Positions 32,891-40,234 of a DNA stretch of 64,000 nt are shown here, piece by piece. The position numbers and the translations under genes are program-made. Location: assembly GCF_041929345.1 (NCBI RefSeq), contig NZ_JBHFNQ010000255.1, forward strand, positions 1-64,000, in the 5' to 3' direction. Under the pieces are notes generated by a model. The model saw nothing but the letters and a program-made list of their open reading frames with translations, had not been told where the DNA came from and searched no databases. This DNA comes from Floridanema aerugineum. GTDB taxonomy: Bacteria > Cyanobacteriota > Cyanobacteriia > Cyanobacteriales > Aerosakkonemataceae. Numbering within the stretch: the first letter of the stretch is position 1; each line of letters starts with the position of its first letter.

Positions 32891-33775
32891 ATGCAAGCTA
32901 CAGAAGTAACACCCATTGTCGAATCTGTTTCTTTGGAAAGTTTAGCCCGGAATACTCAATTAGCTAAAGAAGTACAAACTAACTTAATTCGTTTAGGTTT
33001 ACTTGACCCACCAGCAGACGGAAAATTTGGACGTTTTTCCCTGCAAGCACTCAAAGAATTCCAATCTTTGCGGCAAATATCTGAATCAGAATTAGGCCCG
33101 GAAACTATCCAAGCTTTGAAAGAAGTTAAGGAAGTAGTTCCTCTGAAATTAGGCAATGACTTACCCAGCCGCATTGTCAAATATATGCAGTCTAAAAACT
33201 ACTTTGTTGCTGTTGGGGAAAAACGTTACAACATTGTCTATATAGAAGGAGCGGATGCTGATGGTACACCCAATGAAGATACTTTTAATCAATGGAATGA
33301 CCGTCGAATAGTGATTGAAATAGCTTCTGGAATTCCCAAAATTGTAGGTAACTGGTTAGCAACAACTGAACCGGGACGTTACTACACTTTTAATCTAATG
33401 AATCTGAAAGGAGCAGCCAGAATTTCCTTTGGACAATACCGATCTTGGCAAGTAGGAACTCATGGAAATTCCGATCGTCATGAAGCTTTAGTTCAATGTT
33501 TGGCTGTGAAAGTGTATCGGGATGCTGACAGGAATGGGATTCGTAACGGAGATGCTATTGATGAAGGTTTATTCGGTATTAATCAACATTGGGGCTATGA
33601 CTTGAGAGAAGTTGGTGCTGCTAGTGCTGGTTGTTTGGTAGGTCAATCTCGGAATAGTCACAAGGATTTTATGCGGTTGATTAAGCAAGACCGTCGCTAT
33701 CAGTTAAATAACAGGTATGTGTTCTTCTCAACTATCATTCCTGGTGACGAGTTAGCTAAAACTTTAGCTGCTTAA
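32891..33775 (+). CDS. Peptidoglycan-binding protein with YkuD-like catalytic motif
   Basis: 294 residues. The N-terminal PG_binding_1 domain (about 17-75) contains VQTNLIRLGLLDPPADGKFG and FSLQALKEFQ. The larger C-terminal domain has INQHWGYD (His near 234) and ASAGCLVG (Cys near 250), reminiscent of the HG...S-GC pattern of L,D-transpeptidase (YkuD) or related endolysin folds. No signal peptide is visible, so release would need a holin or other route. It lies 38 nt after the small membrane protein and 102 nt before a second peptidoglycan-binding hydrolase. Precise activity is uncertain. Confidence 0.6.
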   Translation: MQATEVTPIVESVSLESLARNTQLAKEVQTNLIRLGLLDPPADGKFGRFSLQALKEFQSLRQISESELGPETIQALKEVKEVVPLKLGNDLPSRIVKYMQSKNYFVAVGEKRYNIVYIEGADADGTPNEDTFNQWNDRRIVIEIASGIPKIVGNWLATTEPGRYYTFNLMNLKGAARISFGQYRSWQVGTHGNSDRHEALVQCLAVKVYRDADRNGIRNGDAIDEGLFGINQHWGYDLREVGAASAGCLVGQSRNSHKDFMRLIKQDRRYQLNNRYVFFSTIIPGDELAKTLAA

Positions 33776-33877
33776 TCACCCATCTTTTGTCTGAATTTCA
33801 GAGGAAATGATGAATCAAACCCTCATCATTTCCTTTACTCAAGTTACCAACTTATCACGCAATCAAGGACGAAATTT

Positions 33878-34798
33878 ATGTTGACCGATTTACAAAAAAA
33901 AGCAGTTCAAGCAATTGTCAATATCTTTGAAACAGGCAAAGTCTTAGGTGATTACTCCAATGTAACCTCTCATCCGCAAGATCCAGGTGGGTTAACTTAT
34001 GGACGTTCCCAAACGACCCTTAATAGTGGGAATCTTCACCTGCTAATCAAAGATTATTGTAATGCTGTAAATGCCGAATTTGCTGCACAATTAACTTCTT
34101 ATTTACCCAGACTGAAGAATAAAGATCGGGGGCTAAATAATGACCAAAACCTTCACAATATATTACGGCAGGCTGGTAAAGATGCTGTGATGCAAAGTGT
34201 TCAGGATACTTTTTTCGATCGCATATACTGGAACCCTAGTGTAAACTCTGCCAATGATCAAGGAATTCAAACTGCTCTCGGTGTGGCTGTGGTGTATGAT
34301 AGCGTGATTCATGGTTCTTGGGCAAAGATGTGCGATCGTACTAACGAAAGGTTTGGTACAGTCGCTAATATTGGTGAACAAACTTGGATTAAACATTATA
34401 TAAGTGTGCGGCGCGACTGGTTAGCAAATTCTAACAATTCTTTGTTACGAAAAACTGTTTATCGCATGGATATTTTGCAAGAGATAATTAATTCTCAAAA
34501 CTGGGATTTGGCTTTGCCTTTAACTGTTCGGGGTTTAATTATTAACGATAAATCTTTGAATGAGCAGTTTTCTTTTACTCCAAGGTCGCTACGTTTGCAA
34601 CAACCATTCATGCAAGGTAAAGATGTAGTCGAACTTCAAAAAGCTTTAGTTAAGGTAGGTTTCCAAATGGCGGTTGATGGTATTTTTGGCCCTGCTACAG
34701 ATAAAGCTGTTAAGCAATTCCAAAAAGATAAGGATTTAATTGTAGACGGCATTGTTGGAACCCAAACTCGTGAATTATTGGGCTTAATAACACATTAG
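33878..34798 (+). CDS. Lysozyme/chitosanase-like protein with C-terminal peptidoglycan-binding domain
   Basis: 306 residues. The N-terminal catalytic-like domain (about 1-220) begins with AVQAIVNIFETGKVLGDYSNV, where the Glu of FETG is a candidate acid, and continues DPGGLTYGRSQTTL, resembling lysozyme-superfamily chitosanases (GH46/GH80 type). The C-terminal PG_binding_1 domain (about 230-303) shows GKDVVELQKALVKVGFQMAVDGIFGPATDKAVKQFQ. There is no signal peptide. With the two preceding genes it forms an apparent lysis or wall-remodelling set. Whether it cuts peptidoglycan or chitosan cannot be told from sequence alone. Confidence 0.6.
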   Translation: MLTDLQKKAVQAIVNIFETGKVLGDYSNVTSHPQDPGGLTYGRSQTTLNSGNLHLLIKDYCNAVNAEFAAQLTSYLPRLKNKDRGLNNDQNLHNILRQAGKDAVMQSVQDTFFDRIYWNPSVNSANDQGIQTALGVAVVYDSVIHGSWAKMCDRTNERFGTVANIGEQTWIKHYISVRRDWLANSNNSLLRKTVYRMDILQEIINSQNWDLALPLTVRGLIINDKSLNEQFSFTPRSLRLQQPFMQGKDVVELQKALVKVGFQMAVDGIFGPATDKAVKQFQKDKDLIVDGIVGTQTRELLGLITH

Positions 34799-35079
34799 TA
34801 ATATTTGTAATTAAAATTGCTATGTGAGGCTAATTCCTTAACAGTAAAAATGGGGTCATGGCTAAAATTTTATTTTAACCATGACATCATCTTTTGTCCT
34901 GCTAAATAACTGGAAAAACTCACTTCATTGTCGTGACAAAATCAGATTAATAAGATTCAGTGAGCAATTTTGTCTTAGTTTAATGGGGCGTTACATTATT
35001 ACTAATTCACCCTAATGATAGAGCTAATGTAGAGACGTTGTATCCAACGCAATACTGCTCGGTTAAGCATTATTTGCCT

Positions 35080-35155
35080 TTGTAGGGGCGAAGCATTCGG
35101 ACATAAAATCTAGGGTTTGAGTCATAAATTGTCGCCCGAATGCTTCGCCCTACAA
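35080..35155. repeat. Inverted repeat in a 364-nt intergenic region
   Basis: Arms at 35080-35100 and 35136-35155 (core GCGAAGCATTCGG / CCGAATGCTTCGC) lie in the gap 34799-35162. The rest of that gap holds only a GTAGAGACGTTGTAT half-palindrome near 35030, the same motif that is complete at 37994-38023. No gene was seen in the gap. Confidence 0.75.
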
Positions 35156-35162
35156 GTTTGTG

Positions 35163-36053
35163 TTAGTAATTTACAGAAGTTACAGAGAAGTTGGCAAAGT
35201 CGGCATAGACATCTTTAGGAGTTGCCCAAGAAGCATCTCCGCCACCGAAAAAGGTGGAAAAAAGAATGCCTTCTATTTTCAAATCATTGGTAGTGCGAAA
35301 AGTTAATTCATCCTGCTCTAGTACTTGTTTGCCATCTAACCAAACCCGAATTCTGCCATCATTTTTTCCTGGTTGATTGAGAATTACCTCTTGTTCAATA
35401 AAGTGCCAATTTCCTGGTTTAAATTGCCAGTTACCTCTACCTAATGAAGTGCCATGATCTCTACTGGTAGGGAGATAGGCATAAACTTCGCCATCACCGT
35501 TGCGCCGCCACATATAGCGGGTAGAAAATCCGTTTGTTCCGTCAGGAATTTTGCCTCCGGTGTTAAGTTTTCCCCCGAATAATCCGGGTAATTTGCCACC
35601 TTTTACAAAGTCAAAATTATTGGAAAATCTTACGTAGTAACTTAAGCGCAAAGCATCGCGGGGTTGCATATTTAAGTGAGCGAAAAATTGAGCGCCGCCT
35701 AAAGGTGCTTCTTCTTTTCTGGAGACTGTGGGACTAGCAGATCCAGCTGGATAGCGGACTCTCAGATATTTAGTAATTTTGCTTTGGGAATTTTCCATGA
35801 GTTCGATGTTTTTTAAGCCCCAAGAAGCAGATTTTTTAACGCCCCATTCTTCCATCCAATTAGTATTGGTGAAGTTATTTGCCCAAAGAGATGCTTGGCG
35901 GTCAGAGTTTTGGTTTTGAGCGATCGATGAAGCTCTAGCAAGAACTGACTTTGTTTCGGTGGGGTTAGTGCAACTGAATAAAGTTAGAGAGAGCAAGCAA
36001 ATACTTAAAAATGTTTGCTTTTTGCTGAGGAAAAAAGCGAGTTTAGGTTTCAT
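35163..36053 (-). CDS. PL14-type polysaccharide lyase lipoprotein (putative alginate lyase)
   Basis: A 296-residue lipoprotein: signal with lipobox LFSC (Cys 28), then a beta-jelly-roll domain. YLRVRYPAGSASPTV, LSYYVRFSNNFDFVKGGKLPGLFGG, STRYMWRRNGDGEVYAYLP and WHFIEQEVILNQPG match the pattern of polysaccharide lyase family 14, whose known members cleave mannuronate/guluronate or glucuronate polymers. No local operon; it lies 10 kb from the alginate-like biosynthetic genes on the opposite strand. A role in trimming or recycling the same polymer is inferred. Substrate is untested; some PL14 members act on other uronans. Confidence 0.75.
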   Translation of the reverse strand: MKPKLAFFLSKKQTFLSICLLSLTLFSCTNPTETKSVLARASSIAQNQNSDRQASLWANNFTNTNWMEEWGVKKSASWGLKNIELMENSQSKITKYLRVRYPAGSASPTVSRKEEAPLGGAQFFAHLNMQPRDALRLSYYVRFSNNFDFVKGGKLPGLFGGKLNTGGKIPDGTNGFSTRYMWRRNGDGEVYAYLPTSRDHGTSLGRGNWQFKPGNWHFIEQEVILNQPGKNDGRIRVWLDGKQVLEQDELTFRTTNDLKIEGILFSTFFGGGDASWATPKDVYADFANFSVTSVNY

Positions 36054-36185
36054 AAATTTACTTAAAGAGTTAGATATATTTTATGAGTAATTAGGGAGTT
36101 ATTGATATCTATAAAAAGAGGGAAAAGACAATGTTTGCCTTTTCCCTTTCTTGAGTAGTTTGATTGGTTTTAACTGCAAGTTAAG

Positions 36186-36728
36186 TTACCTAGCTAACTG
36201 AATTGCGGGGATCTGTCTTCTGAGCCGTTTAACTAAGGGTAAAATGGGCTGAAACAGTTGTTCTAAAATTGGTTTTCTTTCGATGCCTAGTGCGCGATCG
36301 TAGCTTTTAAATGCCTCTTTATAACGATTGAGACGATGTAAAGCAACTCCGCGCATTACCCAGGTTTCGGAATCTTTTGGGTTGAAAAGTAAAGCGCGAT
36401 CGCAACTTGACAATGCTTCAGTATATCTTTCGAGAAAAATCAAAACTGTTCCCCGAAATGCCCAAGCTTGTTGATGCTGCGGATCTAATACTAAAACTTG
36501 TTCAAAATTTAACAATGCTGATTTGTAATCAGTAAGATTTGCCAGCGCTTCTCCTCGGCGATACCAAGATTCTGCTTGGTTGGGCATGATGGTAATTGCT
36601 TGCTCAAAACATATAAGTGCTTCTTCATAATATCCGGCACTTAGTAATAAACATCCCTGGTTGTGCAACACCTGATAAGTTTCTGTTTGATCAACACCTG
36701 TTTGGGAAATTTGGTGAGACATTAACAT
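36186..36728 (-). CDS. TPR protein
   Basis: 180 residues with about four tetratricopeptide repeats of 34 residues (about 18-155), for example YYEEALICFEQAITIMPNQAESWYRRGEALANL. The C-terminal tail is basic (LVKRLRRQIPAIQLAR). ATG 36728 or ATG 36722 (MSHQISQ) may be the start. Scaffold function only can be stated. No operon partner: the PL14 gene follows on the same strand after 133 nt. Confidence 0.85.
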   Translation of the reverse strand: MLMSHQISQTGVDQTETYQVLHNQGCLLLSAGYYEEALICFEQAITIMPNQAESWYRRGEALANLTDYKSALLNFEQVLVLDPQHQQAWAFRGTVLIFLERYTEALSSCDRALLFNPKDSETWVMRGVALHRLNRYKEAFKSYDRALGIERKPILEQLFQPILPLVKRLRRQIPAIQLAR

Positions 36729-37127
36729 TGCACTACTCCTTGGGACAAGTTCTAATCACAATTTGATGATGTTTCTATTTTGAAATTTTTGGGTTGGGCT
36801 GACATCGTAAGAAATGGCAGCTTGACTGGGGTTTTTTTTCCGTACATCCTCGATCGCGATCGATGCCTGCTCTGGGTAATTGTTCGGTATTAGAATTTGC
36901 CTATTGACAAAGGGTAATTTTTGTGTATTAGGAGGTTTGGGGAAAATTTTTAAATGGGATTCCGCATCCATAGCAAATATAATACTCAGATTTTGCACTT
37001 TTGAGGCTCCCGCCTCTTTCTTTCGTTCCATTTGTTCAACCAGGGAACGAGAGAAAGGGAGGTTCTACCCCCCCGGCTGCAAGATCTGAGTAATACTTTA
37101 ATTTGAGTCAATAATTTAGAATCATCT
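36729..37127. other. 399-nt intergenic region before menB
   Basis: A 91-codon open frame lies on the minus strand at 36756-37031, but it has no recognisable domain, a weak start and unbiased composition, so it is not called. The divergent promoters for the TPR gene and menB should be here. A GGGAGG/CCCCCCC stretch lies near 37055-37075. Confidence 0.5.
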
Positions 37128-37961
37128 ATGCAAGTTGAATGGCAAACTGTCAAAACCTACGAAGACATTCTCTATCACAAAATGGACGGGATAGCTAAAA
37201 TTACGATTAATCGTCCGCATAAACGTAATGCTTTCCGTCCAAAAACTGTTTTTGAACTTTACGATGCTTTTTGTGATGCCCGTGAGGATAGAAATATTGG
37301 AGTAGTACTTTTTACAGGTGCGGGGCCGCATACTGATGGGAAATATGCGTTTTGTGCGGGTGGGGATCAAAGTGTGCGGGGAACTGCGGGTTATGTTGGA
37401 GATGATGGTGTGCCGCGATTGAATGTGTTGGATTTGCAACGTTTAATTCGATCGATGCCGAAAGTTGTGATTGCTTTGGTGGCAGGATATGCGATCGGCG
37501 GTGGTCATGTTTTACACATTATTTGCGATTTAACAATTGCTGCCGATAATGCAATTTTCGGTCAAACAGGGCCGAAAGTTGGTAGCTTTGATGGCGGTTT
37601 TGGTGCTAGTTATTTGGCTAGAATTGTGGGGCAGAAAAAAGCTAGAGAAATTTGGTTTTTGTGTCGGCAATATGATGCGAATCAAGCTTTAGAAATGGGG
37701 TTAGTTAATTGTGTTGTTCCAGTAGAAGAGTTGGAGGCGGAAGGGATTAAATGGGCACAGGAGATTTTGGAAAAAAGTCCGATCGCAATTCGTTGTTTAA
37801 AAGCTGCTTTCAATGCCGATTGTGACGGACAAGCAGGGTTACAAGAACTAGCGGGAAATGCCACTCTACTTTATTATATGACCGAAGAAGGAGCAGAAGG
37901 CAAACAGGCATTTTTGGAAAAACGTAAACCTGATTTTCGCCAATATCCTTGGCTACCATAA
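37128..37961 (+). CDS. menB: 1,4-dihydroxy-2-naphthoyl-CoA synthase
   Basis: A 277-residue crotonase-fold enzyme that cyclises O-succinylbenzoyl-CoA to DHNA-CoA in phylloquinone synthesis (the photosystem I quinone). Visible features: TINRPHKRNAFRPKTVFEL, the AFCAGGDQSVRG oxyanion-hole segment, GYAIGGGHVLHIICDLTIAADNAIFGQTGPKVGSFDGGFG and the C-terminal EEGAEGKQAFLEKRKPDF, all typical of MenB of standard length. It stands alone here, as men genes are scattered in cyanobacteria. Confidence 0.97.
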   Translation: MQVEWQTVKTYEDILYHKMDGIAKITINRPHKRNAFRPKTVFELYDAFCDAREDRNIGVVLFTGAGPHTDGKYAFCAGGDQSVRGTAGYVGDDGVPRLNVLDLQRLIRSMPKVVIALVAGYAIGGGHVLHIICDLTIAADNAIFGQTGPKVGSFDGGFGASYLARIVGQKKAREIWFLCRQYDANQALEMGLVNCVVPVEELEAEGIKWAQEILEKSPIAIRCLKAAFNADCDGQAGLQELAGNATLLYYMTEEGAEGKQAFLEKRKPDFRQYPWLP

Positions 37962-37993
37962 AGGAATTAGCTGTAGAGGCGTTTTTAGTTAGC

Positions 37994-38023
37994 TGTAGAG
38001 ACGTTGTATACAACGTCTCTACA
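37994..38023. repeat. Perfect 30-bp palindrome
   Basis: TGTAGAGACGTTGTA and its exact reverse complement are joined without a spacer, 33 nt after the menB stop. It could act as a terminator-like hairpin for menB. A degenerate half copy lies near 35030. Confidence 0.85.
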
Positions 38024-38205
38024 ATGTATACAATAAATAAATCAGACTTGTAATGACAACGAGTAATCGTGTTAAGCTGTATGAAGAACTCCCAATAGTA
38101 CAGGGAAGTTAGCGGTGTGAACAGAAGCCTGCTTTAACTAGGCAGCAAAAAATCTGAACAAAAATCCATATCCAAACCTAAATTTCTCCTACTAAAGTTT
38201 CAGAA

Positions 38206-39447
38206 ATGATATCCACATTACCCAATTCTCTTAATGTAGACTTGTCTCGAATTCGCCTAGAAATTCGACAATTACAGCCTCAGCTTGTGGCATGGCGCAG
38301 AAGTATACATGAACGTCCTGAACTTGCCTTTAAGGAAAAGTTGACATCAGAATTAATCGCAAAAAAGTTAACCGAATGGGGAATTGAGCATCAAACTGGG
38401 ATTGCACAAACAGGTATTGTTGCGATTATTAAAGGGGAAAAATTAAGTTCGGAAACATCCGCAAAAGCGAAAGTTTTAGCGATTCGGGCGGATATGGATG
38501 CTTTGCCAATTAAAGAAGAGAATGAGGTGAGTTATCGATCGCAACATGACGGCATTATGCACGCTTGCGGACATGATGGACACACCGCCATTGCATTAGG
38601 AACAGCTTACTTTCTTCAGCAACATCGACAAAATTTTACCGGAACAGTAAAAATTATTTTCCAACCCGCAGAAGAAGGCCCAGGTGGTGCAAAACCGATG
38701 ATTGAAGCGGGAGTATTAAAAAATCCCGATGTTAATGCGATAATTGGTTTACATTTGTGGAACGTCCTACCAATGGGGACAGTAGGTGTGCGTACAGGCG
38801 CATTAATGGCAGCTACCGAAGCATTTACTTGCACAATTTTTGGCAAAGGTGGACATGGGGCAATGCCTCATCAAACAGTTGATTCGATTTTAGTTGCTGC
38901 CCAAATAGTTAATAACTTACAAAGTATTGTATCCCGCAATGTCGATCCCATTGATTCGGCAGTGGTAACAATAGGAAAATTTCATGCTGGAACGGCATTT
39001 AATGTAATTGCAGACAAAGCAGAAATAGGGGGAACAGTGCGATATTTTAATCCTGCTGTTGGCGAAATGATTCCCCAAAAATTGGAACAAATGATTGCCG
39101 GAATTTGCGAAGGTTACGGCGCAAAATATGAACTAGATTACCGCAAACAATATCCAGCAACAATTAATGATGCTGCAATTGCGGAATTAGTTAGGTCTGT
39201 AGCTGTAAATGTGGTAGAAACTCCAGCGGGAGTAGTACCAGAATGCCAAACAATGGGCGCAGAAGATATGTCTTATTTCTTGCAAGAAGTACCTGGTTGC
39301 TATTTCTTTTTAGGTTCTGCTAATCCCAGTTTAAATTTAGCTTTTCCCCATCATCACCCCCGGTTTGATTTTGATGAAACTGTCTTAGGAATGGGTGTAG
39401 AAATCTTTGTGCGTTGCGTGGAAAAGTATTTTTCAGAAGAGTATTAA
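38206..39447 (+). CDS. M20 family amidohydrolase (hippurate/IAA-amino acid hydrolase-like)
   Basis: A 413-residue metallopeptidase. Metal-site motifs: DMDALPI, HACGHDGHTA, EEGPGGAKPMIEAG and the late FPHHHPRFDFDE. The central lid domain begins at TFTCTIFGKGGHGAMPH (dimerisation domain). The subfamily (M20D) hydrolyses N-acyl amino acids, including auxin conjugates in plants; the bacterial substrate cannot be set from sequence. Monocistronic, with a palindrome after its stop. Confidence 0.9.
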   Translation: MISTLPNSLNVDLSRIRLEIRQLQPQLVAWRRSIHERPELAFKEKLTSELIAKKLTEWGIEHQTGIAQTGIVAIIKGEKLSSETSAKAKVLAIRADMDALPIKEENEVSYRSQHDGIMHACGHDGHTAIALGTAYFLQQHRQNFTGTVKIIFQPAEEGPGGAKPMIEAGVLKNPDVNAIIGLHLWNVLPMGTVGVRTGALMAATEAFTCTIFGKGGHGAMPHQTVDSILVAAQIVNNLQSIVSRNVDPIDSAVVTIGKFHAGTAFNVIADKAEIGGTVRYFNPAVGEMIPQKLEQMIAGICEGYGAKYELDYRKQYPATINDAAIAELVRSVAVNVVETPAGVVPECQTMGAEDMSYFLQEVPGCYFFLGSANPSLNLAFPHHHPRFDFDETVLGMGVEIFVRCVEKYFSEEY

Positions 39448-39457
39448 TTTTGAGGCG

Positions 39458-39490
39458 AGATCCCCGACTTCTTCAAGAAGTCGGGGATCT
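39458..39490. repeat. 33-nt palindrome, copy A
   Basis: AGATCCCCGACTTCTTC pairs with its reverse complement. It is identical to 62323-62355. Lying between convergent genes (M20 and GST), it may serve as a bidirectional terminator, but the second copy lies inside the amino-acid transporter operon, so it is a dispersed repeat. Confidence 0.9.
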
Positions 39491-39500
39491 ATTTACATAA

Positions 39501-40106
39501 CTAACTTGGTACTTTCATTCCTTTTTGTACTGCTGGACGTTGCTGTATTGTTTCTACCCAACGTTTCAGATTTGGGTGATTATCTAAAGTTAATCCTTGA
39601 AATTCATAAATTGCTACCCAAGGATAAGTAGCAATATCAGCAATAGAGTAATCACCGCAGATAAATTCCTTGTCTGCTAATTGGGTATCTAAGACACTAT
39701 AGAGACGCAAAGTTTCTTTTTCGTAGCGATCGATCGCATAAGGTATTTTTTCCGGTGCAAATTTTTTAAAATGGTTTAATTGACCAAACATTGGCCCAAC
39801 ACCACCCATTTGAAACATTAACCATTCCAAGACCTGAAAGCGATTTTTTTGGTCAGTTGGTAACAATTTCCCGGTTTTTTCTGCCAAGTAAATCAGAATA
39901 GCCCCTGACTCAAAAACAGTTATATCACTTTCTCGATCTACAATGGCAGGAATTTTGCTATTGGGGTTAATAGCAATAAATTCTGGTGTAAATTGTTCTC
40001 CTTTGGTAATATCAATTTTATGCACATTGTAGGGAAGACCGACTTCTTCTAACATAATAGAAGCTTTGCGACCGTTGGGAGTTGTGAAGGTGTAAAGGTC
40101 AATCAT
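39501..40106 (-). CDS. Glutathione S-transferase (Nu/Ure2p-like)
   Basis: 201 residues from ATG 40106 (MIDLYTFTTPNGRKASIMLEE), which has AGGA 7 nt upstream. An in-frame ATG 30 nt earlier is encoded by the TCATTTG heptamer array and is not part of the protein. The N-terminal thioredoxin-like domain has the YTFTTPNGRK start and the NPNSKIPAIVDRE (cis-Pro) and FESGAILIYLAEK glutathione-binding segments. The C-terminal helical domain ends SIADIATYPWV. This matches the YfcG/Nu-class group, which often has disulfide reductase activity. Confidence 0.9.
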   Translation of the reverse strand: MIDLYTFTTPNGRKASIMLEEVGLPYNVHKIDITKGEQFTPEFIAINPNSKIPAIVDRESDITVFESGAILIYLAEKTGKLLPTDQKNRFQVLEWLMFQMGGVGPMFGQLNHFKKFAPEKIPYAIDRYEKETLRLYSVLDTQLADKEFICGDYSIADIATYPWVAIYEFQGLTLDNHPNLKRWVETIQQRPAVQKGMKVPS

Positions 40107-40121
40107 ATATTTTCCTGGTGA

Positions 40122-40207
40122 TTTGTCATTTGTCATTTGTCATTTGTCATTTGTCAGGAGTAAATATTTATTTACCAATGACCAATGACGAATAACCAAT
40201 GACTAAC
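40122..40207. repeat. Heptamer repeats between GST and the 624-residue gene
   Basis: TCATTTG heptamers (about 40127-40155) and ACCAATG-type units (about 40177-40205) fill the divergent gap. The latter recurs before livH at 58994-59029. Confidence 0.85.
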
Positions 40208-40234
40208 ATGGTAGTGTAGCGAAAAAGTTGGTTA

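Noticed and set aside
36756..37031. 91-codon minus-strand frame before menB
   Set aside because: No recognisable domain, no good ribosome binding site and it occupies the divergent promoter region.
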